Source: Isoperla grammatica
Taxonomy: Eukaryota > Arthropoda > Insecta > Plecoptera > Perlodidae
Length of the DNA stretch: 64,000 nt
Direction: 5' to 3'
Assembly (NCBI GenBank): GCA_945910005.1
Contig: OX246741.1
Span: 37,008,276 to 37,072,275 of the forward strand
The position numbers and the translations under genes are program-made. Of this stretch, positions 52,144 to 63,822 are shown piece after piece. The notes beneath the pieces were generated by a model, which did not search any database, was not told the DNA's origin, and saw only the letters and a list, made by a program, of their open reading frames with translations. Every line of letters begins with the position of its first letter. The first letter of the stretch is position 1.

Positions 52144-53692
52144 ACTTCTATCTAATCTAACAATCTCTACACGCGAGGTAGAACGGTGTCTTCAACAACT
52201 GATTACTTGCAAATCCCTCGGTCCTGATGCAATACCAATCAAGATTATTAAATACTGTTACAAGTCGCTATCTGTTCCCCTCACAACGATCTTCAATCAT
52301 TCCCTTAAGTCTGGCGTCTTCCCATCTCGGTGGAAGAATGCGCACATCACTCCAGTATTAAAAAAAGGAAGTCGATATAAGGTAGTTAATTACAGGCCAA
52401 TATCGCTTCTACCCGCTCTCTCAAAGGTGTTTGAGAGAATTCTACACACAAAAATATACAACCATGTATCCAATCACATTGCCCAGGAGCAGCACGGCTT
52501 CGTTCACCGCCGGTCAACATTAACCAATCTTGTGGAATTTTCAACTGACATATCAACACACATGAACAACAAGCAGCAGGTCGACACTGTGTATACAGAC
52601 TTTTCGAAGGCTTTCGATCAGGTTGACCATACTCTTCTCCTACACAAACTAAGCGGCTACGGAATCTGCGGTCATTTGCATAAACTCTTGACAAGTTATC
52701 TTAGCGGACGGACTCAGACTGTTGTCATTGAGTCAGGTGAGTCAACAACTGAAAAGGTCACATCCGGGGTGCCGCAAGGCTCGATCCTGGGACCCCTGTT
52801 TTTCTCCCTATACGTTAATGACATACCGCAGTGTTTTAAATCATCTAAATGCTTAATGTATGCGGATGACGTAAAAGTGTATCGGTCAATCAGTAACGTC
52901 CGTGAGTGCTCGCTGCTTCAGGAAGACCTAGACAACCTGTCAAACTGGTGTGAATTGTGGAAACTTAGCCTAAATATTTCTAAGTGTAAAATAATCTCCT
53001 TTACAAACAAAAGAAAACATTCTGTTCTCTTCCACTACATGATGGGGAATGAAGAATTAGAGCGAGTGCAATCTATAAGGGACCTTGGTGTGGTTATGTC
53101 TCACGATCTGTCGTATAGAGGACATATTGAATCTATCTTGCCTAAAGCATTCAAACTTCTTGGGCTAATGAGGCGGAATAGCTTCAATCAGTTCTCTAAA
53201 CGCACAAACAGAATGCTCTATGTCGGGATCGTCCGGCCCCAAGTTGAGTATGCAACTGTAGTCTGGAACCCGCACCACTCCACTAAAATCGAGAGTTTAG
53301 AGAGCGTTCAGAAAAGGTTTGTTAAACTTCAGTGTTTAAGATCTAGAACTGAGTTCCACAGGAGTGATTATTTAACCCACTGTAAAACAAACTTCTTCAA
53401 AACGCTCTCTAGCAGACGCGCTGTCGCAGATATGGTATTCCTACACAAAGTCTTGAACAATATAATTGACTCGCCGCTGTTGTGTAAACTGGACTTTAAT
53501 GCTCCTCAACGTGCAACCAGAAACACCAACTTATTTCACACGCCTAAGCCAAGAATCGATATATACAAATATGCGTGTTTAAATAGATTACAAACTACAT
53601 ATAACAAATTAACAACAATTAACTGTAACTCATTTTTTGCCCAGAGCTTAGCAACATTCAAAGGTAATCTAAAAAACAAAATAAGCCCATAA
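52115..53692 (+). pseudogene. LINE reverse transcriptase domain
   Basis: Open frame from inside the linker to TAA at 53690-53692; the longest open stretch begins at 52019, but homology starts near 52115. Counting from the ATG at 52019, RT motifs appear in order: NYRPISLL (~124-131), FSKAFD (195-200), GVPQGS (250-255) and YADD (281-284, nucleotides 52859-52870). The C-terminal region includes RDLGV and a WNP...ESVQKRF motif typical of CR1/Jockey-group LINEs. Catalytic residues are intact. The domain would be functional only if joined to the upstream endonuclease, which the stop and frameshift prevent. Without an alignment I cannot separate CR1, Jockey and related clades. Confidence 0.87.
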
Positions 53693-53693
53693 C

Positions 53694-54775
53694 AACACGC
53701 ACACGTACACGCACACGCACACGCACACGCACACGCACACGCACACGCACACGCACACGCACACGCACACGCACACGCACACGCACACGCACACGCACAC
53801 GCACACGCACACGCACACGCACACGCACACGCACACGCACACGCACACGCACACGCACACGCACACGCACACGCACACGCACACGCACACGCACACGCAC
53901 ACGCACACGCACACGCACACGCACACGCACACGCACACGCACACGCACACGCACACGCACACGCACACGCACACGCACACGCACACGCACACGCACACGC
54001 ACACGCACACGCACACGCACACGCACACGCACACGCACACGCACACGCACACGCACACGCACACGCACACGCACACGCACACGCACACGCACACGCACAC
54101 GCACACGCACACGCACACGCACACGCACACGCACACGCACACGCACACGCACACGCACACGCACACGCACACGCACACGCACACGCACACGCACACGCAC
54201 ACGCACACGCACACGCACACGCACACGCACACGCACACGCACACGCACACGCACACGCACACGCACACGCACACGCACACGCACACGCACACGCACACGC
54301 ACACGCACACGCACACGCACACGCACACGCACACGCACACGCACACGCACACGCACACGCACACGCACACGCACACGCACACGCACACGCACACGCACAC
54401 GCACACGCACACGCACACGCACACGCACACGCACACGCACACGCACACGCACACGCACACGCACACGCACACGCACACGCACACGCACACGCACACGCAC
54501 ACGCACACGCACACGCACACGCACACGCACACGCACACGCACACGCACACGCACACGCACACGCACACGCACACGCACACGCACACGCACACGCACACGC
54601 ACACGCACACGCACACGCACACGCACACGCACACGCACACGCACACGCACACGCACACGCACACGCACACGCACACGCACACGCACACGCACACGCACAC
54701 GCACACGCACGGCACACGCACACGCACACGCACACGCACACGCACACGCACACGCACACGCACACGCACACGCAC

Positions 54776-54807
<32 letters not shown>

Positions 54808-54820
54808 GCACACGCACACA
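53694..54820. repeat. (ACACGC)n hexanucleotide array, ~1.13 kb
   Basis: About 187 copies of ACACGC run without interruption except ACACGT near the start (53702-53707), one extra G near 54711 (CACGGCACACG) and one C-to-T change near 54794 (CACATGCAC). The array begins two bases after the LINE stop codon, so it is best read as the expanded 3' tail of that element. The sequence alternates strictly between pyrimidine and purine and has one CpG per unit. The three long ORFs on the minus strand (CACA-, VRVR- and CVCV-type) are translations of the repeat, not genes. Assembly length of such an array may be inexact. Confidence 0.95.
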
Positions 54821-57800
54821 AATCGTAGTTTTAGAGCGTTTCAGTTTCCAATAAGCACAATTTGTCCATTTCGTCACCTTTCGATAACTACTTTCGTAAG
54901 TTACACCAACCGTTGAAAAATAATAATGTTAGTGTGCATTCTGAAAGCGTATTAAGAAAATGCATAAATGGAGTTTTTTTGGCGTTTTTGGTTTAAATAT
55001 GCATAAAATATAGAAATTGGCTGATTTTAGTCTATCTACCACAATCTTCCAGTTTTAAGAGGAATCTTGCATACGGCTGGGATTCCTAAGGGTTTCAACC
55101 AAATTGCACAAATCGTTGTTTCAGAGCGTTAAAGCTCCAATAAGCACAATTTGGCCATTTAGTTACATTTCGATAACTTCTTTAGAAGTTACACCCTCCG
55201 TTGAAAAATAAGAATTATAGGTTGCATTCTCAAGAGTATTATGAAAATGCATAAATTGAGTTTTTTCGTCGTTTTTGGTTAAAATATGCATAAAAAATAG
55301 AAATTGGCTGATTTCAGTCTATCTACCACAAACTTCCAGTTTTAAGAGGAATCTTGCATACGGCTGGGATTCCTAAGGGTTTCAACCAAAGTTGACAAAT
55401 CGTTGTTTTAGAGCGTTTCAGGCTCCAAAAAGCACAATTTGTCCATTTCGTCACATTTCGATAACTACTTTAGAAGTTACACCAACCGTTAAAAAATAAT
55501 AATGTTAGTGTGCATTCTGAAAGAGTATTATGAAAATGCATAAATTGAGTTTTTTGGTCGTTTTTGGTTAAAATATGCATAAAATATCGAAATTGGCTGA
55601 GTTCAGTCTATCTACCACAAACTTCGAGTTTTAAGAGGAATCTTGCATACAGCTGGGATCCTAAGTGTTTCAACCAAAGTTGACAAATCGTTGTTTTAGA
55701 GCGTTTCAGGCTCCAATAAGCACAATTTGTCCATTTCGTCACATTTCGATAACATCTATAGAAGTTACACCCTCCGTTGAAAAATATGAATTATATTTGT
55801 TATTCTTTAAGAGTATTATGAAAATGCATAAATTGAGGTTTTTGGTCGTTTTTGGTTAAAATATGCATAAAATATAGCAATTGGCTGATTTTAGTCTATC
55901 TATCACAAATTTCCAGTTTTAAGAGGAATCTTGCATACGGCTGGGATTCCTAAGGGTTTCAACCGAATTGCACAAATCGTTGTTTTAGAGCGTTTCAGGC
56001 TCCTATAAGCTCAATTTGTCCATTTCGTCACATTTCGATAACATCTATAGAAGTTACACCCTCCGTTGAAAAATAAGAATTATATTTGTTATTCCTTAAG
56101 AGTATTATGAAAATGCATAAATTGAGGTTTTTGGTCGTTTTTGGTTAAAATATACATAAATTATAGCAATTGGCTGATTTTAGTCTATCTATCACAAATT
56201 TCCAGTTTTAAGAGGAATCTTGCGTACGGCTGGGATTCCTAAGGGTTTCAACAAAAGTTGACAAATCGTTGTTTTAGAGCGTTTCAGGCTCCAATAAGCA
56301 CAATTTGTCCATTTCGTCACATTTCGATAACTTCTATAGAAGTTACACCCTCCGTTGAAAAATAAGAATTATAGTTTTTATTCTTCAAGAGTATTATGAA
56401 AATGCATAAATTGAGGTTTTAAGTCGTTTTTGGTTAAAATATGCATAAAATATAGCAATTGGCTGATTTTAGTCTATCTATCACAAATTTCCAGTTTTAA
56501 GAGGAATCTTGCATACGGCTGGGATTCCTAAGGGTTTCAACCAAATTGCACAAATCGTTGTTTTAGAGCGTTTCAGGCTCCAATAAGCACAATTTGTCCA
56601 TTTCGTCACATTTCGATAACTTTTTTAGAAGTTACACCCTCCGTTGAAAAATAAGAAATATAGTTTGCATTCTTCAAGAGTATTATGAAAATGCATAAAT
56701 TGAGTTTTTTGGTCGTTTTTGGTTAAAATATGCATAAAATATAGAAATTGGATGATTTTAGTCTATCTACCACAAACTTCCAGTTTTAAGAGGAATCTTG
56801 CATACGGCTGGGATTCCTAAGGGTTTCAACCAAATTGCACAAATCGTTGTTTAAGAGCGTTTCAGGCTTCAATAAGCACAATTTGTCCATTTCGTCAAAT
56901 TTCGATAACTTCTATAGAAGTTACACCCTCCGTCGAAAAAAAAGAATTATAGGTTGCATTCTTCAAGAGTATAATGAAAATGCATAAATTGAGTTTTTTC
57001 GTCGTTTTTGGTTAAAATATGCATAAAAAATAGAAATTGGCTGATTTCAGTCTATCTACCACAAACTTCCAGTTTTAAGAGGAATCTTGCATACGGCTGG
57101 GATTCCTAAGGGTTTCAACCAAAGTTGACAAATCGTTGTTTTAGAGCGTTTCAGGCTCCAAAAAGCACAATTTGTCCATTTCGTCACATTTCGATAACTA
57201 CTTTAGAAGTTACACCAACCGTTGAAAAATAATAATGTTAGTGTGCATTCTGAAAGAGTATTATGAAAATGCATAAATTGAGTTTTTTGGTCGTTTTTGG
57301 TTAAAATATGCATAAAATATAGAAATTGGCTGATTTCAGTCTATCTACCACAAACTTCGAGTTTTAAGAGGAATCTTGCATACAGCTGGGATTCCTAAGT
57401 GTTTCAATTAAAGTTGACAAATCGTTGTTTTAGAGCGATTCAGGCTCCAATAAGCACAATTTGTCCATTTCGTCACATTTCGATAACTTCCACAGAAGTT
57501 ACACCCTCCGTTGAAAAATAAGAATTATAGGTTGCATTCTTCAAGAGTATTATGAAAATGCATAAATTGAGTTTTTTGGTCGTTTTTGGTTAAAATATGC
57601 AGAAAAAATATAGAAATTGGCTGATTTCAGTCTATCTACCACAAACTTCGAGTTTTAAGAGGAATCTTGCATACAGCTGGGATTCCTAAGTGTTTCAACC
57701 AAAGTTGACAAATCGTTGTTTTAGAGCGATTCAGGCCCCAATAAGCACAATTTGTCCATTTCGTCACATTTCGATAACTTCTTTAGAAGTTACACCCTCC

Positions 57801-60800
57801 GTTGAAAAATAAGAATTATAGTTTTTATTCTTCAAGAGTATAATGAAAATGCATAAATTGAGTTTTTTGGTCGTATTTGGTTAAAATATGCATAAAATAT
57901 AGAAATTGGCTGATTTTAGTCTATCTACCACAAACTTCCAGTTTTAAGAGGAATCTTGCATACGGCTGGGATTCCTAAGGGTTTCAACCGAATTGCACAA
58001 ATCGTTGTTTTAGAGCGTTTCAGGCTCCTATAAGCTCAATTTGTCCATTTCGTCACATTTCGATAACATCTATAGAAGTTACACCCTCCGTTGAAAAATA
58101 AGAATTATATTTGTTATTCCTTAAGAGTATTATGAAAATGCATAAATTGAGGTTTTTGGTCGTTTTTGGTTAAAATATACATAAATTATAGCAATTGGCT
58201 GATTTTAGTCTATCTATCACAAATTTCCAGTTTTAAGAGGAATCTTGCGTACGGCTGGGATTCCTAAGGGTTTCAACAAAAGTTGACAAATCGTTGTTTT
58301 AGAGCGTTTCAGGCTCCAATAAGCACAATTTGTCCATTTCGTCACATTTCGATAACTTCTATAGAAGTTACACCCTCCGTTGAAAAATAAGAATTATAGT
58401 TTTTATTCTTCAAGAGTATTATGAAAATGCATAAATTGAGGTTTTAAGTCGTTTTTGGTTAAAATATGCATAAAATATAGCAATTGGCTGATTTTCGTCT
58501 ATCTATCACAAATTTCCAGTTTTAAGAGGAATCTTGCATACGGCTGGGATTCCTAAGGGTTTCAACCAAATTGCACAAATCGTTGTTTTAGAGCGTTTCA
58601 GGCTCCAATAAGCACAATTTGTCCATTTCGTCACATTTCGATAACTTTTTTAGAAGTTACACCCTCCGTTGAAAAATAAGAAATATAGTTTGCATTCTTC
58701 AAGAGTATTATGAAAATGCATAAATTGAGTTTTTTGGTCGTTTTTGGTGAAAATATGCATAAAATATAGAAATTGGCTGATTTCAGTCTATCTACCACAA
58801 ACTTCGAGATTTAAGAGGAATCTTGCATACAGCTGGGATTCCTAAATGTTTCAACTAAAGTTGACAAATCGTTGTTTTAGAGCGTTTCAGGCACCAATAA
58901 GCTCAATTTGTCCATTTCGTCACATTTCGATAACTTCTAGAGAAGTTACACCCTCCGTTGAAAAATAAGAATTATAGTTTTTATTCTTCAAGAGTATTAT
59001 GAAAATGCAAAAATTGAGGTTTTTGGTCGTTTTTGGTTAAAATATACATAAATTATAGAAATTGGCTGATTTCAGTCTATCTACCACAAACTTCCAGTTT
59101 TAAGAGGAATCTTGCATACGGCTGTGATTCCTAAGGGTTTCAATCAAAGTTGACAAATCGTTGTTTGTAAGCGTTTCAGGCTCCAATAAGCACAATTTGT
59201 CAATTCCGTCACATTTTTATAATTTTCTTTAGAAGTTACACCCTCCGTTGAAAAATAAGAATTATAGTTTTCATTCGTCAAGAGTATTATGAAAATGCAT
59301 AAATTGAGTTTTTTGGTCGTTTTTGGTTAAAATATGCATAAAATATAGAAATATGCTGATTTCAGTCTATCTACCACAAATTTCCAGTTTTAAGAGGAAT
59401 CTTGCATACGGCTGGGATTCCTAAGGGTTTCAACCAAAGTTGACAAATCGTTGTTTAAGAGCGTTTCAGGCTCCAATAGCACAATTTGTCCATTTCGTCA
59501 CATTTAGATAACTACTTTAGAAGTTACACCAACCGTTGAAAAATAATAATGTTAGTGTGCATTCTGAAAGAGTATTATGAAAATGCATAAATTGAGTTTT
59601 TTGGTCGTTTTTGGTTAAAATATGCATAAAATATAGAAATTGGATGATTTTAGTCTATCTACCACAAACTTCCAGTTTTAAGAGGAATCTTGCATACGGC
59701 TGGGATTCCTAAGGGTTTCAACCAAATTGCACAAATCGTTGTTTAAGAGCGTTTCAGGCTTCAATAAGCACAATTTGTCCATTTCGTTATATTTCGATAA
59801 CTTCTATAGAAGTTACACCCTCCGTCGAAAAAAAAGAATTATAGGTTGCATTCTTCAAGAGTATAATGAAAATGCATAAATTGAGTTTTTTCGTCGTTTT
59901 TGGTTAAAATATGCATAAAAAATAGAAATTGGCTGATTTCAGTCGATCTACCACAAACTTCCAGTTTTAAGAGGAATCTTGCATACGGCTGGGATTCCTA
60001 AGGGTTTCAACCAAAGTTGACAAATCGTTGTTTTAGAGCGTTTCAGGCTCCAAAAAGCACAATTTGTCCATTTCGTCACATTTCGATAACTACTTTAGAA
60101 GTTACACCAACCGTTGAAAAATAATAATGTTAGTGTGCATTCTGAAAGAGTATTATGAAAATGCATAAATTGAGTTTTTTGGTCGTTTTTGGTTAAAATA
60201 TGCATAAAATATAGAAATTGACTGATTTCAGTCTATCTACCACAAACTTCGAGTTTTAAGAGGAATCTTGCATACAGCTGGGATTCCTAAGTGTTTCAAT
60301 TAAAGTTGACAAATCGTTGTTTTAGAGCGATTCAGGCTCCAATAAGCACAATTTGTCCATTTCGTCACATTTCGATAACTTCTACAGAAGTTACACCCTC
60401 CGTTGAAAAATAAGAATTATAGGTTGCATTCTTCAAGAGTATTATGAAAATGCATAAATTGAGTTTTTTGGTCGTTTTTGGTTAAAATATGCAGAAAAAA
60501 TATAGAAATTGGCTGATTTCAGTCTATCTACCACAAACTTCGAGTTTTAAGAGGAATCTTGCATACAGCTGGGATTCCTAAGTGTTTCAACCAAAGTTGA
60601 CAAATCGTTGTTTTAGAGCGATTCAGGCCCCAATAAGCACAATTTGTCCATTTCGTCACATTTCGATAACTTCTTTAGAAGTTACACCCTCCGTTGAAAA
60701 ATAAGAATTATAGTTTTTATTCTTCAAGAGTATAATGAAAATGCATAAATTGAGTTTTTTGGTCGTATTTGGTTAAAATATGCATACAATATAGAAATTG

Positions 60801-62697
60801 GCTGATTTTAGTCTATCTACCACAAACTTCCAGTTTTAAGAGGAATCTTGCATACGGCTGGGATTCCTAAGGGTTTCAACCGAATTGCACAAATCGTTGT
60901 TTTAGAGCGTTTCAGGCTCCTATAAGCTCAATTTGTCCATTTCGTCACATTTCGATAACATCTATAGAAGTTACACCCTCCGTTGAAAAATAAGAATTAT
61001 ATTTGTTATTCCTTAAGAGTATTATGAAAATGCATAAATTGAGGTTTTTGGTCGTTTTTGGTTAAAATATACATAAATTATAGAAATTGGCTGATTTCAG
61101 TCTATCTACCACAAACTTCCAGTTTTAAGAGGAATCTTGCATACGGCTGGGATTCCTAAGGGTTTTAACCAAAGTTGACAAATCGTTGTTTACGAGCGTT
61201 TCAGGCTCCAATAAGCAAAATTTGTCCATTTTGTCACATTTCGATAACTTCTATAGAAGTTACACAATCCGTTGAAAAATAAGAATTATAGTTTTTATTC
61301 TTCAAGAGTATTATGAAAATGCATAAATTGAGGTTTTAAGTTGTTTTTGGTTGAAATATGCATAAAATATAGAAATTGGCTGATTTTAGTCTATCTACCA
61401 CAAATTTCCAGTTTTAAGAGGAATCTTGCATACGGCTGGGATTCCTAAGGGTTTCAACCAAATTGCACAAATTGTTGTTTTAGAGCGTTTCAGGCTCCAA
61501 TAAGCACAATTTGTCCATTTCGTCACATTTCGATAACTTCCATAGAAGTTACACCCTCCGTTGATAAATAAGAATTTTAGGTTGCATTCTTCAAGAGTAT
61601 TATGAAAATGCATAAATTGAGTTTTTTGGTCGTTTTTGGTTAAAATATGGATAAAATATAGAAATTGGCTGATTTCAGTCGATCTACCACATACTTCCAG
61701 TTTTAAGAGGAATCTTGCATACGGCTGGGATTCCTAAGGGTTTCAACCAAAGTTGACAAATCGTTGTTTTATAGCGTTTCAGGCTCCAATAAGCACAATT
61801 TGTCCATTTCGTCACATTTCGATATTTACTTTAGAAGTTACACCCTCCGTTGAAAAATAATAATGTTAGTGTGCATTCTGAAAGAGTATTATGAAAATGC
61901 TTTAATTGAGGTTTTTGGTCGTTTTTGGTTAAAATATACATAAATTATAGAAATTGGCTGATTTCAGTCTATCTACCACAAACTTCCAGTTTTAAGAGGA
62001 ATCTTGCATACGGCCGGGATTCCTAAGGGTTTCAACCAAAGTTGACAAATCGTTGTTTTAGAGCGTTTCAGGCTCCAATAAGCACAATTTGTCCATTTCG
62101 TCACATTTCGATAACTTCTATAGAAGTTACACCCTCCGTCGAAAAATAAGAATTATAGGTTGCATTCTTCAAGAGTATAATGAAAATGCATAAATTGAGT
62201 TTTTTCGTCGTTTTTGGTTAAAATATGCATAAAAAATAGAAATTGGCTGATTTCAGTCTATCTACCACAAACTTCCAGTTTTAAGAGGAATCTTGCATAC
62301 GGCTGGGATTCCTAAGAGTTTCAACCAAAGTTGACAAATCGTTGTTTTAGAGCGTTTCAGGCTCCAATAAGCACAATTTATCCATTTTGTCACATTTCGA
62401 TAACTTCTATAGAAGTTACACTCTCCGTTGAAAAATAAGAATTATAGGTTGCATTCTTCAAGAGTATAATGAAAATGCATAAATTGAGTTTTTTCGTCGT
62501 TTTTGGTTAAAATATGCATAAAAAATAGAAATTGGCTGATTTCAGTCTATCTACCACAAACTTCCAGTTTTAAGAGGAATCTTGCATACGGCTGGGATTC
62601 CTAAGGGTTTCAACCAAAGTTGACAAATCGTTGTTTTATAGCGTTTCAGGCTCCAATAAGCACAATTTGTCCATTTCGTCACATTTCGATAACTACT
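54821..62697. repeat. Satellite array block with a second 2.89-kb period
   Basis: About 27 monomers. Blocks at about 56.70-58.19 kb and 59.59-61.08 kb match at a constant 2892 bp. Shared variants are GGATGATTTTAG (56750/59642), CCGTCGAAAAAAAAGAA (56930/59822), GGCCCCAATAAGC (57734/60626) and ATTTGTTATTCCTTAAG (58110/61002). A second pairing, 55.96-56.70 kb with 57.98-58.74 kb, has an offset of about 2025 bp (7 monomers). No genes. The block ends at GATAACTACT, where an LTR retrotransposon begins. Confidence 0.94.
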
Positions 62698-63636
62698 TGT
62701 AAGACAACCTGCCACCCCATTGGTTCCAATTTCCCGCGCCTGACTCTTGCCCCACCCCCAGTAGAATGTTTAGTTAATTAAGTTATCTTTAGGTTTCATT
62801 ATAACGCACTAGGAATATTAATTGTAGACCCTATTTTATAATTATGTTAGCATTAAGAGAACATCAACATATGCATTTGTCATTTAAACATTGTGGAAGC
62901 GTTGTTTCCAAATGGCGGGGGTTCGAGGCTAACCCGCCCAGTGGTCAACGTGAGGGGGCTGCTTCGGCGGACAGTTGGAGTGTGGAGGCCCTCGAGGACG
63001 GACGTCTCTCGTAGGGTTTACCGAACGGTCACCGTGGGTTTGGTGGAACTGTGTTTGACCTTTACGTGTTCGCGACTGTGTCGCGATACCCCAAAAGTGA
63101 CTGTGTAGTGTACTCCGATAAGAGCGGTGTCTCGTAGACACAACGTGACTGTGTAGTGTACTCCGATAAGAGCTGTGTCTCGTAGACACAAAGTAACTGT
63201 GTAGTGCATTCTGACAAGAACTGTGTCCGCGCGTGATTTGTAATCGGGTGTCTTCGGCGCGGTGTGTGCATCGAACTAAGGACCGGCTGCAGGCGGCGAC
63301 CACCAAAGGACTGCCTACCGCCTCAAGAGAGCTTCCACCGTGGGACCCTGCGGCTTCCCGGTAGTTTTCTATGGTCGCCGGACACTATCAACAAAGAGTT
63401 GAGTACCCCTTCTGGGCAGGACCATAATCCATAATATAGAATAGACTTGACCGGCGTACCTATTTAATTCGTGTAGTATTAATTAACATTTACATCTTGT
63501 GTAAACCAGTACAACAGATGATTCGTATTTTTATTTGCATAAATTCATAGTCTAGAAAATAACTAATTGTATGTTTTGTAACAACCCTGTCCCCCTTCTA
63601 TCCAAGGTTTGACCTCACCACTTTTGACCCATCACA
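62698..63636 (+). mobile_element. 5' long terminal repeat of an LTR retrotransposon
   Basis: The satellite stops inside GATAACTACT and a new sequence starts with TGTAAGACAACC. An end at CATCACA (63636) gives the usual TG...CA borders, and two bases later a tRNA primer binding site follows, so the LTR is about 939 bp. It contains an AT-rich first part, a GC-rich middle with a 48-bp tandem repeat, and an AT-rich last part. The 3' LTR and the right target duplication are outside the window. The minus-strand ORF of 125 codons at 62929-63306 lies inside the repeat-rich LTR and has no domain, so I do not call it a gene. Confidence 0.78.
63097..63230. repeat. 48-bp tandem repeat inside the LTR
   Basis: GTGACTGTGTAGTG units begin at 63097, 63145 and 63193, a 48-bp period with about 2.8 copies. 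Each unit carries CTCCGATAAGAGC and GTGTCTCGTAGACAC (the latter an inverted repeat) in the first two copies; the third is diverged. Repeats in a U3/R region often multiply transcription factor sites; no specific factor can be named. Confidence 0.85.
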
Positions 63637-63638
63637 TC

Positions 63639-63652
63639 TGGCGCCCAACGTG
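63639..63652 (+). promoter_or_regulatory. Primer binding site, tRNA-Lys type
   Basis: TGGCGCCCAACGTG lies two bases after the LTR end. It is complementary to the 3' end of animal tRNA-Lys(CUU), whose acceptor stem and T-arm end in CACGTTGGGCGCCA. The complementarity as recalled covers 14 bases and then stops. The site would prime minus-strand DNA synthesis from the genomic RNA. Confidence 0.75.
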
Positions 63653-63822
63653 ATCTTGGCTATAGACAGTGGGATACAGGACCTAGGACATAGGGTGTAT
63701 ACTGTATACTTTACAGTTTAGATATTTCGTGAGTGAGAAACCCTGTTTAATGCTGTAGTCAATGCATGGTGCTGACGCGCACAGGGAAAGGAGGCTATCC
63801 GTCAGTAGTACAACAGTCCACC
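63653..63822 (+). other. Leader between primer binding site and gag
   Basis: 170 bp of non-coding leader with no long open frame in the element's direction. It would hold packaging signals; none can be recognised by eye. It ends in a good start context, TCCACC before the ATG. Confidence 0.5.

Larger units (their letters stand above)
50335..53693 (+). mobile_element. Near-complete non-LTR retrotransposon (CR1/Jockey-like LINE)
   Basis: The satellite stops at CCTAAGGGTTT (50334) and is replaced by a 12-bp leader and a long coding region for AP-like endonuclease and reverse transcriptase. The region ends at TAA 53690-53692 with essentially no 3' UTR, followed at once by an ACACGC hexanucleotide array. 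Satellite resumes at 54821 with AATCGTAGTTTTAGAGCG. Compared with intact monomers about 11 bp (CAACCAAATTG) are missing at the insertion point and no target duplication is visible. The element carries one in-frame stop and one frameshift. There is no separate gag-like ORF1 with zinc knuckles. Confidence 0.9.

Noticed and set aside
53536..54877. Three ~390-430 codon ORFs on the minus strand (CACA, VRVR and CVCV repeats)
   Set aside because: Pure translations of the hexanucleotide array; any frame through a stop-free 6-bp repeat stays open.
619..61613. Many recurring ORFs of 60-129 codons on both strands (MQTIFLIFQRR-, MCNLVETFRNP-, MADFS-, MVDRLKS-, MVKICIK-type)
   Set aside because: They are translations of the satellite monomers, repeat at multiples of ~288 bp, begin and end at variant-dependent stops, and show no domain, signal or codon bias. 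They are useful only as landmarks for the higher-order structure.
2323..62697. CENP-B box in the satellite
   Set aside because: TTTCGTCACATTTCGAT superficially resembles the box (NTTCGNNNNANNCGGGN) but lacks the CGGG core at the required spacing.
2323..62697. Hammerhead ribozyme in the satellite monomer (as in some animal satellites)
   Set aside because: The only CTGA is in GGCTGATTTCAG, which lacks the GA needed for CTGANGA and has no GAAAC with a stem; no monomer variant repairs this.
62929..63306. 125-codon ORF and overlapping shorter ORFs on the minus strand
   Set aside because: They lie wholly inside the LTR and its 48-bp repeat, with no domain and the wrong orientation for the element.
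62698..63636. Host gene or CpG-island promoter in the GC-rich region at 62.9-63.4 kb
   Set aside because: TG...CA borders, the adjacent primer binding site and the following gag frame explain it as an LTR.
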